64,000 nucleotides of DNA. It comes from Lachnoclostridium phytofermentans. Lineage in GTDB: Bacteria > Bacillota > Clostridia > Lachnospirales > Lachnospiraceae. A model generated the notes under the pieces. That model had not been told where the DNA came from and ran no database searches. It saw nothing but the letters and a program-made list of their open reading frames with translations. Position 1 is the stretch's first letter, and the number at the start of each line of letters is the position of its first letter. Position numbers and translations under genes: made by a program. Of the stretch, positions 33,846 through 41,655 are shown piece after piece. The stretch lies in NCBI RefSeq assembly GCF_000733755.1, contig NZ_JPOF01000007.1:496001-560000 (forward strand). The letters run 5' to 3'.

Positions 33846-35927
33846 ATGAAGAAATCATGGAAAACAGGCTTACTCAGTCTGTTTTTCTTTTTGTCAATAA
33901 TAGGAGTTGCCATAGTAGTCCCACCTCAAGAAGTTAGGGCAGGAAACTTTGATAATGCTGTTGATTTTTATAATAATTATGGATCAGGCATTGTGTTTAA
34001 GGATGGGTACTTTTATTACGCGACAAGGGGAAAAGCAGCAACAGCCAATGTTAGTACAACGCATTGGAGTACTATTGGTTATCGTATGAGGGTAAATACA
34101 AGTTCGCAATCCACATATATTTACTTTAATTTGTCTGGGTACACGGTAGAAACAGTAAATGAAGTGTATTCAGACGGATACATTTATGATTTATGTAGGA
34201 TTAATCTTAGTTATGTGAAATCAAAATTGGCGCAGACAAATCGGACTGCGTATAACGAATTCATTATAAATGGAGGGTATTTAATTGTAGACAGTTGCAT
34301 GATTACTGTCAAAATTGACAAGTACGGAAATCGTACAAACAGTGGTTCTATGGATGATTACGGAAACTTCTGGGGAAGTGTCTATACAGATTATAACGGT
34401 ATAGCGAACGCTGCACCGTGGAGCAATCCAAGCTCCCTGCACAGTTATTTTAACAAGACTATTAATTATGTGACAGAATTAAAATCCAGGCAGGTTGTAT
34501 ATGTAAGATATCAGAATACTGATGGAGATTATGGAGGATATAGTGTAGTAATCAACAAAGATTATGTATATGGAGAGACCGTTTCATGGTCAAGAAATGC
34601 AGATGCCTGCTATAATGCTGCCAGTATTTCCTATACGGCAAAGCAGGATAAAACGTCCTATGTTTCTGTCACAAGAAAGCAATATGTACAGAATGTGTAT
34701 GTGAAATATCAGGATGCGAATGGAAATTATAGTAGTGATTGGGGACTGGCAAAAAGTCAGAACTTGTATTATGGTTCTAGTTTTGAATGGTCATATGGGG
34801 GAAATGATTGTTACAATGCAAGTTCCATCAGTAAGTATACCGTGACAGAAGCAAAGAACCACTATATCTATATTTCGAGAAAGAAGTATACAGTCAGTGT
34901 AAGTGCTGGTACTGGAATTGAAAGCGTGTCTGGTGGGGGCAGTTATTATTATGGAGCAACTTCTACAGTGGATGCAGCTGTGAAAACAGGTTATACGTGG
35001 AAAAACTGGAGTGGGACTTATACTTCCATTAGTAAAAGGTATTCCTTTACTGTGGTAGGAAATATAGCGTTAACTGCAAATGCAGAAGCAAATACGTATT
35101 ACATTGTATTTTATCCAAACGGGGGAAGTGGTACAATGACAACAATGACTTGCAAGTATGACCAAACGTATACTTTACCGGCAATGAGCTTTACGCCACC
35201 GGCACATCCGTGTACTTACCTTGGATGGAATACGGATGCCAATGCTTATTTTGCAAGTTATTCTGAAAGACAGCAGATTCGAAAACTGACAAGTGTAGAT
35301 GGATACACATTTCATTTTTATGCTATCTGGGATTATGCACCGGATTTGACATGCAGTGACCGTTATTTTACCTTATACGAAGCAAAAACCGGTATTATTA
35401 CTGAGGATGAGCTACTTAGAACAGTAAAATCGACGGACAGGGAAGATGGGACAACGCAGATCAGGGTCAAGAACTATTCATTGACTATGTTCACAAGCTT
35501 CACAAGTTCAGGAGACTTGGTAATTACCTATACCACGACTGATAGCAGAAATAATACGACAGAGAAGCAGGTTAAAGTTACAATAGTTGATACAGATGTA
35601 ACCGTAGAAGGTCCGCTGGACTTTGATGGGAAGAAACAATATGCAAGGTTTATTGATTCGAGCTATTATTTGAAGTCTTATGAAAATGGTGGATTAGAAT
35701 CGACTTCTAAGTGGAAAAGTGAAACAACTTACAAAGATACCTTGTCAGTTGCTATGAACAATGCGAAAGGTGAAGATGATAACTGGTCGCATACATTGCA
35801 GACTTGGGAATTTACGAAGGAGGATATAGATCAGGTTAAGCAGTATGTTTCGAATAATGGGATGGGAAATACCAAGAATGGAAATGTCTTAGCGCAATTT
35901 ATATATTTATTTGAGAGATGCAGATAA
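33846..35927 (+). CDS. Large secreted surface protein with repeat and InlB-B-type domains
   Basis: 693 residues. The signal peptide ends near APQE/VRAG at residue 29. The central part has two copies of a repeat of about 75-80 residues (VVYVRYQNTDGDYGGYS and VYVKYQDANGNYSSDWG), each followed by a cysteine and a YxSxxRKxY end. Next is an InlB-B/Listeria-Bacteroides-type repeat (FYPNGGSGTMTTM, then YLGWNTDA). The C-terminal region has TTDSRNNTTEKQVKVTIVD, an immunoglobulin-like strand set. There is no LPxTG motif or membrane anchor at the end. Likely an adhesin or pilus-associated surface protein. AGGAGG precedes its ATG. Confidence 0.78.
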   Translation: MKKSWKTGLLSLFFFLSIIGVAIVVPPQEVRAGNFDNAVDFYNNYGSGIVFKDGYFYYATRGKAATANVSTTHWSTIGYRMRVNTSSQSTYIYFNLSGYTVETVNEVYSDGYIYDLCRINLSYVKSKLAQTNRTAYNEFIINGGYLIVDSCMITVKIDKYGNRTNSGSMDDYGNFWGSVYTDYNGIANAAPWSNPSSLHSYFNKTINYVTELKSRQVVYVRYQNTDGDYGGYSVVINKDYVYGETVSWSRNADACYNAASISYTAKQDKTSYVSVTRKQYVQNVYVKYQDANGNYSSDWGLAKSQNLYYGSSFEWSYGGNDCYNASSISKYTVTEAKNHYIYISRKKYTVSVSAGTGIESVSGGGSYYYGATSTVDAAVKTGYTWKNWSGTYTSISKRYSFTVVGNIALTANAEANTYYIVFYPNGGSGTMTTMTCKYDQTYTLPAMSFTPPAHPCTYLGWNTDANAYFASYSERQQIRKLTSVDGYTFHFYAIWDYAPDLTCSDRYFTLYEAKTGIITEDELLRTVKSTDREDGTTQIRVKNYSLTMFTSFTSSGDLVITYTTTDSRNNTTEKQVKVTIVDTDVTVEGPLDFDGKKQYARFIDSSYYLKSYENGGLESTSKWKSETTYKDTLSVAMNNAKGEDDNWSHTLQTWEFTKEDIDQVKQYVSNNGMGNTKNGNVLAQFIYLFERCR

Positions 35928-36025
35928 TAAAAAAGCTATTCTATTATTATTTTGTAAACTGGTAAAGCAAAATATCATTAAGTCAGTTAACATTCCAGAT
36001 AAGAAAATGAGAATGCTTGTTGAAA

Positions 36026-36054
36026 ATGACATTTGATAATGGAGATGGTATAAT
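36026..36054 (+). promoter_or_regulatory. Promoter of the terpenoid-cyclase-fold cargo gene
   Basis: ATGACA, 17 bases, TATAAT, 80 bases before the ATG. It lies between the Tad-like island and the cargo gene, so the cargo has its own promoter. Confidence 0.7.
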
Positions 36055-36134
36055 GCTATAAGAATATAAACAGGAAGTTGTTAAGGTGATATACAAATAG
36101 ATTACTTATATAATTTGAGTTTTGGAGGTGCAGG

Positions 36135-37097
36135 ATGAACGCTTTAGATTTTATAATGGAAGATGGTGAAAAATGGCTGCAATACGCCATAAGAATTAAT
36201 CTCCTAAATGAAAGTAAGGAGAGCTTGGTAGAGCTAAGGAAGCAGGCATTAGTTGATGCTAAAATTAAATCGTATTTAAAAGATATAACAGATTTCCATA
36301 GTATCCTTGTGAGCAATCACAAGAATCCTGAATTGCCCATACACAAGTTACTGTTTCTTTTGGAACTTGGATTTGATACTGATGTTCCGGAAATACAATT
36401 AGCTGTTGACGAAGTCATGTCACATAAAGATAGCAATGGAGTATATCAGTCTCTAACCAATATTCCAAAACACTTTGGAGGAAGTGGTGAGGATGTGTTT
36501 AGTTGGTGCCTTTGTGACGCTCCACTATTATTATTTGCTTTGCTTAGAGCAGGAGTTGACTATGATAAACATATAAAGCAAGGGGTAGACTATCTTGTGA
36601 ATTTTTATAGAGCACCAGGTTTTCCATGTACCGTTTCACAGGAGCTTGGTAAATTCAGAGGTCCAGGGAGAAAGGATGATTGTTGCCCCTATGCTACATT
36701 GATAATGTTAAGATTGCTTTCAGCTATTCCAGAGTATAGTGAGAGTAAAATTACAGAGGAAGCGGCAATGGGAATACTATTACTATGGGAAAACAGCTTA
36801 TCAATTCACCCATATATGTTTTACATGGGAACTGACTTCAGAAAACTTAAAGCTCCGTCCATTTGGTATGACATAGTAAGCGTTGTAGAGGTACTAAGCC
36901 ATTTTGAATGTGTTAAATTAGACAAACGTTTTATTGAGATGGTTACAATTATAAAAAACAAACAAGATGAAAATGGTTTATTTACACCAGAAGCTATTTT
37001 CCAGAAATTCAAAGGATGGGATTTTGGACAAAAGAAAAAACCATCACCCTATCTAACATACTTGTGCAATCAAATATTAGCACGAGTAGGATTATGA
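36135..37097 (+). CDS. Terpenoid cyclase/prenyltransferase-fold protein (cargo)
   Basis: 320 residues. Recurring helix-pair units with glycine and proline turns (QLAVDEVMSHKDSNGVYQSL, YDKHIKQGVDYLVNFY, MVTIIKNKQDENGLF) fit the alpha/alpha toroid seen in squalene cyclases, prenyltransferases and related proteins. A cysteine pair (KDDCCPY) and DVFSWCLCD are notable, but the catalytic DDTAE or QW motifs of terpene cyclases are not evident, so enzymatic activity is uncertain. TTGGAGGTG precedes the ATG. It has its own promoter and terminator and no visible link to conjugation. Confidence 0.72.
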   Translation: MNALDFIMEDGEKWLQYAIRINLLNESKESLVELRKQALVDAKIKSYLKDITDFHSILVSNHKNPELPIHKLLFLLELGFDTDVPEIQLAVDEVMSHKDSNGVYQSLTNIPKHFGGSGEDVFSWCLCDAPLLLFALLRAGVDYDKHIKQGVDYLVNFYRAPGFPCTVSQELGKFRGPGRKDDCCPYATLIMLRLLSAIPEYSESKITEEAAMGILLLWENSLSIHPYMFYMGTDFRKLKAPSIWYDIVSVVEVLSHFECVKLDKRFIEMVTIIKNKQDENGLFTPEAIFQKFKGWDFGQKKKPSPYLTYLCNQILARVGL

Positions 37098-37203
37098 GTA
37101 TAACTCGAAGCAGATAAATTTACAATTTATAAGAATAATATAAACTAAAACAATTTGCTCATAAAAGTGATTAAGAATTTTATGAGTAAGATTACCACAA
37201 AAC

Positions 37204-37228
37204 AGCCAGCTAACCACTGGCTATTTTT
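37204..37228 (+). terminator. Terminator of the cargo gene
   Basis: AGCCAG and CTGGCT around a 7-base loop, then ATTTTTGT, about 105 bases after the stop. Confidence 0.75.
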
Positions 37229-37258
37229 GTGTCCATTATTGAAAGGGGCGAGTTAGAT

Positions 37259-37372
37259 ATGGTTAAATATAAACGCCAAAAAGTTCCACCATAGCATAGT
37301 TTTTTCAAAACTGAATACCAACACCAACCAATCACACTGGGAGATACAAGCTTTTTGTATCTCCCTATTTTT
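37259..37372 (+). promoter_or_regulatory. Leader ORF plus terminator (attenuator-like) ahead of the replication genes
   Basis: AAAGGGG precedes an 11-codon ORF (MVKYKRQKVPP, 37259-37294) ending in Pro-Pro-stop. It is followed by a strong terminator: GGGAGATACAA and TTGTATCTCCC (37339-37365), then TATTTTT. An IS200-like insertion separates it from the DUF5688 gene it may once have controlled directly. It resembles the leader at 28247. Confidence 0.5.
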
Positions 37373-37444
37373 GTAGGGCTATCTTTAATAAACCACCGGC
37401 TAGGCCGGTGGATCACAATGGCTTCTAGCATTTTCATAATAAAA

Positions 37445-37499
37445 CTCCTTTGTTATAATAAGTGTGGGTCTCAAACCGCACTAAATATAACAAAGGAGG
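37445..37499 (+). promoter_or_regulatory. Leader hairpin that hides the tnpA ribosome site
   Basis: CTCCTTTGTTATA (37445-37457) is fully complementary to TATAACAAAGGAG (37486-37498), which contains the Shine-Dalgarno. An inner stem AGTGTGG/CCGCACT adds to it. Such a hairpin is an established brake on IS200 transposase translation. Confidence 0.85.
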
Positions 37500-37506
37500 T
37501 ATCCAA

Positions 37507-37977
37507 TTGGATAAGAATACATTATCACATACAACATGGGAATGTAAATATCATATTGTTTTTGCACCGAAATTTAGAAGGCAGATAATTTATGGAAGTA
37601 TAAAGGCAGATGTTGCAAATATACTAAGTACATTGTGTAAAAGGAAAGGTGTAGAAATTATAGAGGCTGAATGCTGCAAAGATCACGTGCATATGCTAGT
37701 TAGAATACCACCGAATATAAGCGTTTCGGAATTCATGGGGTATTTGAAGGGAAAAAGTTCATTGATGATATTTGATAGACATTCAAATTTAAAATACAAA
37801 TATGGAAATAGAAAATTCTGGTGTAGAGGATACTTTGTAGATACAGTTGGAAAAAATGCAAAGAAAATAGAAGAATACATCAGAAGCCAGTTGATGGATG
37901 ACCAAGCAGAAGATCAACTAAGTTTGAAAGAATTTATTGACCCGTTCACGGGTGAGCCAGTAATAAAAGGCAAATAA
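37507..37977 (+). CDS. tnpA: IS200/IS605-type Y1 transposase TnpA
   Basis: 156 residues from TTG (37507) after AAGGAGG. The full family pattern is present: WECKYHIVFAPKFRRQ, the metal-binding HVHMLV, SVSEFMGYLKGKSS and the catalytic-tyrosine region with YFVDTVG. It cuts single-stranded DNA at palindrome-guided sites. It appears intact, so the element could still move. Translation should be strongly limited by the leader hairpin. Confidence 0.93.
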   Translation: MDKNTLSHTTWECKYHIVFAPKFRRQIIYGSIKADVANILSTLCKRKGVEIIEAECCKDHVHMLVRIPPNISVSEFMGYLKGKSSLMIFDRHSNLKYKYGNRKFWCRGYFVDTVGKNAKKIEEYIRSQLMDDQAEDQLSLKEFIDPFTGEPVIKGK

Positions 37978-38084
37978 TAAACCCTTGTAAGGGTTAGCCA
38001 GAGAAAGTGGTGCGGTTGGGGCCTTTACTTTCGAAGGACCTTTGAGGTCCATGCCGGCAATAGCCCCTTACAGGGGCAGAGCAA
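37978..38084 (+). ncRNA. Structured 3' region of the IS, omega-RNA-like
   Basis: A dense set of stems: AACCCT/AGGGTT (37980-37995), CCTT/AAGG (38022-38037), GGACC/GGTCC (38037-38050) and GCCCC/GGGGC (38063-38077), with GGGGC at 38018-38022 able to pair alternatively with 38063-38067. In related elements this place, just before the right end, encodes the guide scaffold (omega RNA) for TnpB. Here no tnpB exists, so a remnant or a trans-acting scaffold is possible; simple IS end structure is the alternative. Confidence 0.35.
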
Positions 38085-38131
38085 ACCACCAGTTCACACT
38101 GGTGGTGCTGATTATTTAGGAGGAAATTTAA

Positions 38132-39136
38132 ATGATGAATTACGAATTATTCAAGGAAGTAGTGGCAGAGAAATTTAAAGAATTTATGCCAGAGGAGTAC
38201 AAAGATTACAAGGTCGATGTACATTCAATAACAAAGGTGAACCAGACAATGGACGGAATTAATCTGGTTCCAACAGGTGATGACAGATTATCAACTTCAC
38301 CAACTATCTATATCAACAACATGTACGAGCATTATAAAAAATGCGAAGATTTGCAGGAAATGTTACAGAGTGCAGCAGAGTCTATGGTTAAAGCATTTGT
38401 GGAAGCACCAAATGTTAGTCCAAAGGTTGATTTTGATACAGCCAAAGATAATATCATTATGGTGCTAGTGAATACGGAGCAGAACAAAGGAATGCTTGAG
38501 AATGTGCCTAGCAGACAGTTTCAGGATTTATCCATTATCTATCGCTGGGTTGTGGATAAGGACAGAGATGGAATTTCTAGTACGATTGTAAATAATGGTC
38601 TTGCAGAAAAATTAGGTATGAATGAAGAACAGCTTTATAAAGCTGCGGTAGAAAATACAGTACGTTTATTTCCACCAACCGTGAAATCCATGAATGATGT
38701 TATCAGAGATATGATGATGGCAGATGGAATGCCGGGTGAAATTGCAGATATGATGATTGGGGAAGTTCCAGAGGAAAACATGATGTATGTGATTTCTAAT
38801 GACAGAGGTGTAAATGGTGCAGCTTCCATGCTTTATGAGGATAATCTTCACAAGTTGGCTGAAAAGTTAGAAACAGATCTGTATATTATGCCCTCGTCGC
38901 TACACGAAGTTATTGCAGTATCAGTAAATATGGGAGATCCAAATGAATTGGCTCAGATGGTAAATGAAATCAATATGGACCAGGTTTCATTAGATGAGAG
39001 ATTATCAAATCAGGTATATCACTATGACAAAGACCTTAGAAAGCTTTCATTAGCAACGGATACTCCAAATAAACGTCTTGATGGAATTGTGGCAGAACCA
39101 AAACTTATCTATGAAGTTAAGGATCAGTCCAGATAG
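38132..39136 (+). CDS. DUF5688 family protein
   Basis: 334 residues, ATG after AGGAGG. The sequence fits a family common on Clostridial conjugative elements (LFPPTVKSMNDVIRDMM, VISNDRGVNGAASMLYED). It is probably cytosolic, mixed alpha/beta, with no known catalytic motif. Conserved position before the RadC-like and Toprim genes suggests a role in element DNA metabolism or regulation, but this is only context. Confidence 0.78.
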   Translation: MMNYELFKEVVAEKFKEFMPEEYKDYKVDVHSITKVNQTMDGINLVPTGDDRLSTSPTIYINNMYEHYKKCEDLQEMLQSAAESMVKAFVEAPNVSPKVDFDTAKDNIIMVLVNTEQNKGMLENVPSRQFQDLSIIYRWVVDKDRDGISSTIVNNGLAEKLGMNEEQLYKAAVENTVRLFPPTVKSMNDVIRDMMMADGMPGEIADMMIGEVPEENMMYVISNDRGVNGAASMLYEDNLHKLAEKLETDLYIMPSSLHEVIAVSVNMGDPNELAQMVNEINMDQVSLDERLSNQVYHYDKDLRKLSLATDTPNKRLDGIVAEPKLIYEVKDQSR

Positions 39137-39145
39137 GAGTGGATT

Positions 39146-39262
39146 ATGGAACGAGAAGTAACAATGCAAGAAATTGTGAAGCTTGTAAAAGACCAAGAAG
39201 GGGATTTTATCATTCACATTTCAATTGGAGAGGAGGCTGATACCGATGCCAAGGAAGAATGA
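39146..39262 (+). CDS. Small acidic ORF, 38 residues
   Basis: ATG after AGGAGTGG; begins MEREVTMQEIVKLVKDQE. Its end overlaps the start of the RadC-like gene by 17 bases, typical of coupled genes. No family is recognised. Confidence 0.5.
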   Translation: MEREVTMQEIVKLVKDQEGDFIIHISIGEEADTDAKEE

Positions 39263-39788
39263 ATTTAAATTGGATGTGGTATCAGTAAGGCTTGTGAAAG
39301 ACGCTCCGGTTTTATCGGAACACAGAATTGTGACTCCAGAGGATGCAGTAGATGTGGTTGGAAAATTTCTATGTGAAATGGATAGAGAGGTAGTCTGCAT
39401 TGTGAATTTGAAAGGAGACAATACACCAATTAACTTTCATATTGCGAGTATGGGAGCAGTGAATCAGGCTATGGCACATCCAAGAGAATTGTTTAAATCA
39501 AGCATTCTTTCAAATGCTGCTAATATGATTCTTCTTCATTGCCACCCCTCGGGAAATTTACATCCATCCAAAGAGGATACGATGCTAACAGATCGTATGC
39601 TCAAGCTATCAGAACTAATTGGTATTCCCCTTCTTGACCATATTATTGTGGGTGGAGATAACCGTGAATATTTCAGTTTTAAGGCTAAGGGATTAATGAA
39701 AAATCCTTCTATTGTGTTAAATACGAATTATGAAACATTGAATTTTCCGCCTACTTCAATGGTAGCGGAGAAGGGAAAGGGTAGGTGA
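39246..39788 (+). CDS. RadC-like JAB/MPN domain protein
   Basis: 180 residues from the ATG at 39246 (GAGGAGG about 9 bases upstream; a longer frame from 39225 is less likely). The JAMM metal site is intact: HCHPSGNLHPSKED, with His98 and His100 and the aspartate at the end. The N-terminal helix-hairpin-helix part of chromosomal RadC is absent, which is usual for element-borne forms. Chromosomal RadC has no settled repair role; here it may process DNA or proteins during transfer. Confidence 0.88.
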   Translation: MPRKNEFKLDVVSVRLVKDAPVLSEHRIVTPEDAVDVVGKFLCEMDREVVCIVNLKGDNTPINFHIASMGAVNQAMAHPRELFKSSILSNAANMILLHCHPSGNLHPSKEDTMLTDRMLKLSELIGIPLLDHIIVGGDNREYFSFKAKGLMKNPSIVLNTNYETLNFPPTSMVAEKGKGR

Positions 39789-39792
39789 TAAA

Positions 39793-40755
39793 ATGGATAG
39801 ATTTACAGAAGCAGAACTCGCAGCTGCAAAGAGCATTGACTTAACCGCAGTTGCGACAAAACTTGGATATACAGTAAGGCGTGTTGGAAATTATTACACT
39901 TTGAAAGAAATGGATTCCATTCGAATCTACAATAAAACTCATTGGTTTCGTTGGAGCAGACAGTATGAGAAAGGCGAAAATGGTGGTTCACAGATAGATT
40001 TTCTACGGGTATTTGCAGGAATGGATATAAAGGAAGCAGTATTTTGGCTACTTGATTTTGCGGGCTACAGAGGAATATCAGAAGCTAAAACATCAAAACC
40101 ATTTAAGCATCAAGTAGAAGTGAAACAGGTGGAAAGTAAACTATTCGTATTACCCCAACCAGCTGCGAGCAATGCATATATTTATTCGTATTTGAATCAG
40201 GAAAGAGCAATCAGCAAGGTGGTCATCGAATACTTTATAAACCATGGACTTATTTATGAATCCAGAGATTATCACAACGTGGTGTTTAAAGGAAATGATA
40301 AGGAAGGTGTTACCAGATTTGCCAGTATGCGAGGTGTGTTTGACAGGGGTGGTAGTAGCTTTAAGTGTGATGTAGCAGGAAATGATAAGAATTATGGTTT
40401 TAACATTTTCACAGACAATAGCTGTGAATTAATTGTATTTGAAGCAGCCATTGATCTTATGAGCTATATGGACATTCATATGGATTTTGAAACAAATAAG
40501 CTTGCCCTTGGAATGTTATCTGATGCACCAATGGAGACCTTTTTAGAGGAACACCCTCAGATTACCTCCATAAGATTTTGTTTGGATAATGATGTGCCCG
40601 GAAGAAAGGCAACGGAAGAACTTACAGAGAAGTATTATAGCTTAGGTTATGATGTAGAGGACTGTCCACCACCAAAGAACTACAAGGATTACAACGAATG
40701 GCTTGTTGCTGTTAAGCTTCTGCCTGTAAGGACAGAGAGATCAATGATGCGTTGA
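39793..40755 (+). CDS. DUF3991/Toprim domain protein (primase-like)
   Basis: 320 residues. The N-terminal part (SIDLTAVATKLGYTVRR, then HWFRWS and GGSQIDFLRVFAGM) matches the zinc-finger-like DUF3991 head of mobile-element primases. The C-terminal Toprim-like part has ELIVFEAAIDLMSYMDI and IRFCLDNDVPGRKA, which supply the Glu and DxD-type residues. It probably primes complementary-strand synthesis after transfer. The stop codon overlaps the first iteron. Confidence 0.85.
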   Translation: MDRFTEAELAAAKSIDLTAVATKLGYTVRRVGNYYTLKEMDSIRIYNKTHWFRWSRQYEKGENGGSQIDFLRVFAGMDIKEAVFWLLDFAGYRGISEAKTSKPFKHQVEVKQVESKLFVLPQPAASNAYIYSYLNQERAISKVVIEYFINHGLIYESRDYHNVVFKGNDKEGVTRFASMRGVFDRGGSSFKCDVAGNDKNYGFNIFTDNSCELIVFEAAIDLMSYMDIHMDFETNKLALGMLSDAPMETFLEEHPQITSIRFCLDNDVPGRKATEELTEKYYSLGYDVEDCPPPKNYKDYNEWLVAVKLLPVRTERSMMR

Positions 40756-40968
40756 TGGGGAAATACCATACCAAAATGGACTTTTCATGGGGAATTTCCA
40801 AATGACAGATGCCAAAACATGGGGAAATGTCGTAGGGAATAAATTGGTGGTTTTCTTGATGAAAAAATATTTCATTTTATACATGGGGAAATACCATACC
40901 AAAATGGACTTTTCATGGGGAATTTCCAAATGATAAGTGCCAAAACATGGGGAATTTCCATGGGGAAT
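40755..40968 (+). repeat. Iteron array: ATGGGGAA core at 32-bp phasing
   Basis: The core ATGGGGAA occurs at 40755, 40787, 40819, 40883, 40915, 40947 and 40960. The first six lie exactly on a 32-base grid with one position (40851) missing. At a larger scale, a 74-base block repeats with a 128-base offset (40755-40828 and 40883-40956). Several copies continue as GGGGAATTTCC, a partial dyad. The array lies between the primase-like gene and the relaxase genes, a place expected for an origin of replication or a protein-binding control site. Confidence 0.85.
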
Positions 40969-40985
40969 ATAAAATATCAGGGGTT

Positions 40986-41048
40986 TTAGGGGATTAGCTC
41001 CCCTAACTAGATGCATTAGAGACGGAGACGTCTCTAATGCGTATCTAG
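40986..41048 (+). other. Two strong hairpins, candidate oriT
   Basis: Hairpin 1: TTAGGGGA and TCCCCTAA (40986-41006). Hairpin 2: a perfect 12-bp stem GCATTAGAGACG/CGTCTCTAATGC with a 4-base loop (41013-41040), extended by CTAGAT/ATCTAG (41007-41048, 2-base bulge). They lie just after the iterons and 600-900 bases before mobC and the relaxase gene. Neither has a T-run, so they are not ordinary terminators. Nicking site unknown. Confidence 0.6.
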
Positions 41049-41127
41049 CCATGTCGGTAGCTATGCTATTGTCATGGGAAAGAACTAGAGATTTACTAAA
41101 CACGGATAAGGAGGTGTGCTAACCGCA

Positions 41128-41655
41128 ATGGATAAAGAAGCTGTTTTATTTACAAAACCAGAGGAACTTATAGAGTATCTGGATGAAAACGATTTATTGA
41201 TAGATCTTAGCAGTAAAGATTCAGAAATCCTGCTTAATTATATGGAAGGTCATGGATATAGTCTTGGTGAATTAGATGGAAAGCTTGTCAGAGTCGATAT
41301 CGGTGAGGAACATGGCGAAGTTATGGAGTATTCCATTGATGATGCTATTGATGTTGTTTGCGAGTGGAACTATGAGATTATTCAGGAAGCCAAGGAAAGA
41401 AGAGATTCGCCTGAAAACTTTCTGGATTTTTGTTCTAGTCAGGGTAAATATGAAACTTTGAGAGAAGATGAAAAAACTCTGGATAAGATGTTTTATAAAA
41501 CTCGATATGGCAAGGAAATTAATGAACTTGCTGAAAGACTTGCACAAGAAGCCGCTAGAAATATTAAAGCAAGTAGGAAAACGGATTCAGTAGTAATTGC
41601 AGTTACAGAAGAAATTCAGCAATACAGTACAGATAAGAAGGGTAAGGTGAGATAA
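41128..41655 (+). CDS. Conserved acidic protein of conjugative elements, unknown function
   Basis: About 175 residues, ATG at 41128, with AAGGAGG 13 bases upstream; a GTG at 41116 is too close to that site. Acidic, predominantly helical, without membrane segment. The N-terminal part (LFTKPEELIEYLDENDLLI) and a central IDDAIDVVCEWN patch have no family I can name. TAATG overlap with mobC implies coupled translation, so it may act at the relaxosome. Confidence 0.6.
   Translation: MDKEAVLFTKPEELIEYLDENDLLIDLSSKDSEILLNYMEGHGYSLGELDGKLVRVDIGEEHGEVMEYSIDDAIDVVCEWNYEIIQEAKERRDSPENFLDFCSSQGKYETLREDEKTLDKMFYKTRYGKEINELAERLAQEAARNIKASRKTDSVVIAVTEEIQQYSTDKKGKVR

Larger units (their letters stand above)
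37393..38106 (+). mobile_element. IS200-like insertion sequence (tnpA only)
   Basis: Left-end palindrome CCACCGGC-TAG-GCCGGTGG (37393-37411) and right-end palindrome ACCACCAGT-TCAC-ACTGGTGGT (38085-38106) flank a single Y1 transposase gene. These subterminal hairpins are the recognition sites of the IS200/IS605 family. No tnpB is present. Exact cleavage sites lie slightly outside the palindromes and cannot be placed without an empty site. Confidence 0.85.

Noticed and set aside
40755-40968. Possible CRISPR array
   Set aside because: Cores are only 8-13 bases, spacers repeat as a block, and there are no cas genes; iterons fit better.
40741-41103. 120-codon minus-strand frame over the iteron array
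   Set aside because: It simply translates the 32-bp repeats and hairpins (IPHGNSP, IPHEKS units), has no ribosome site and opposes all surrounding genes.
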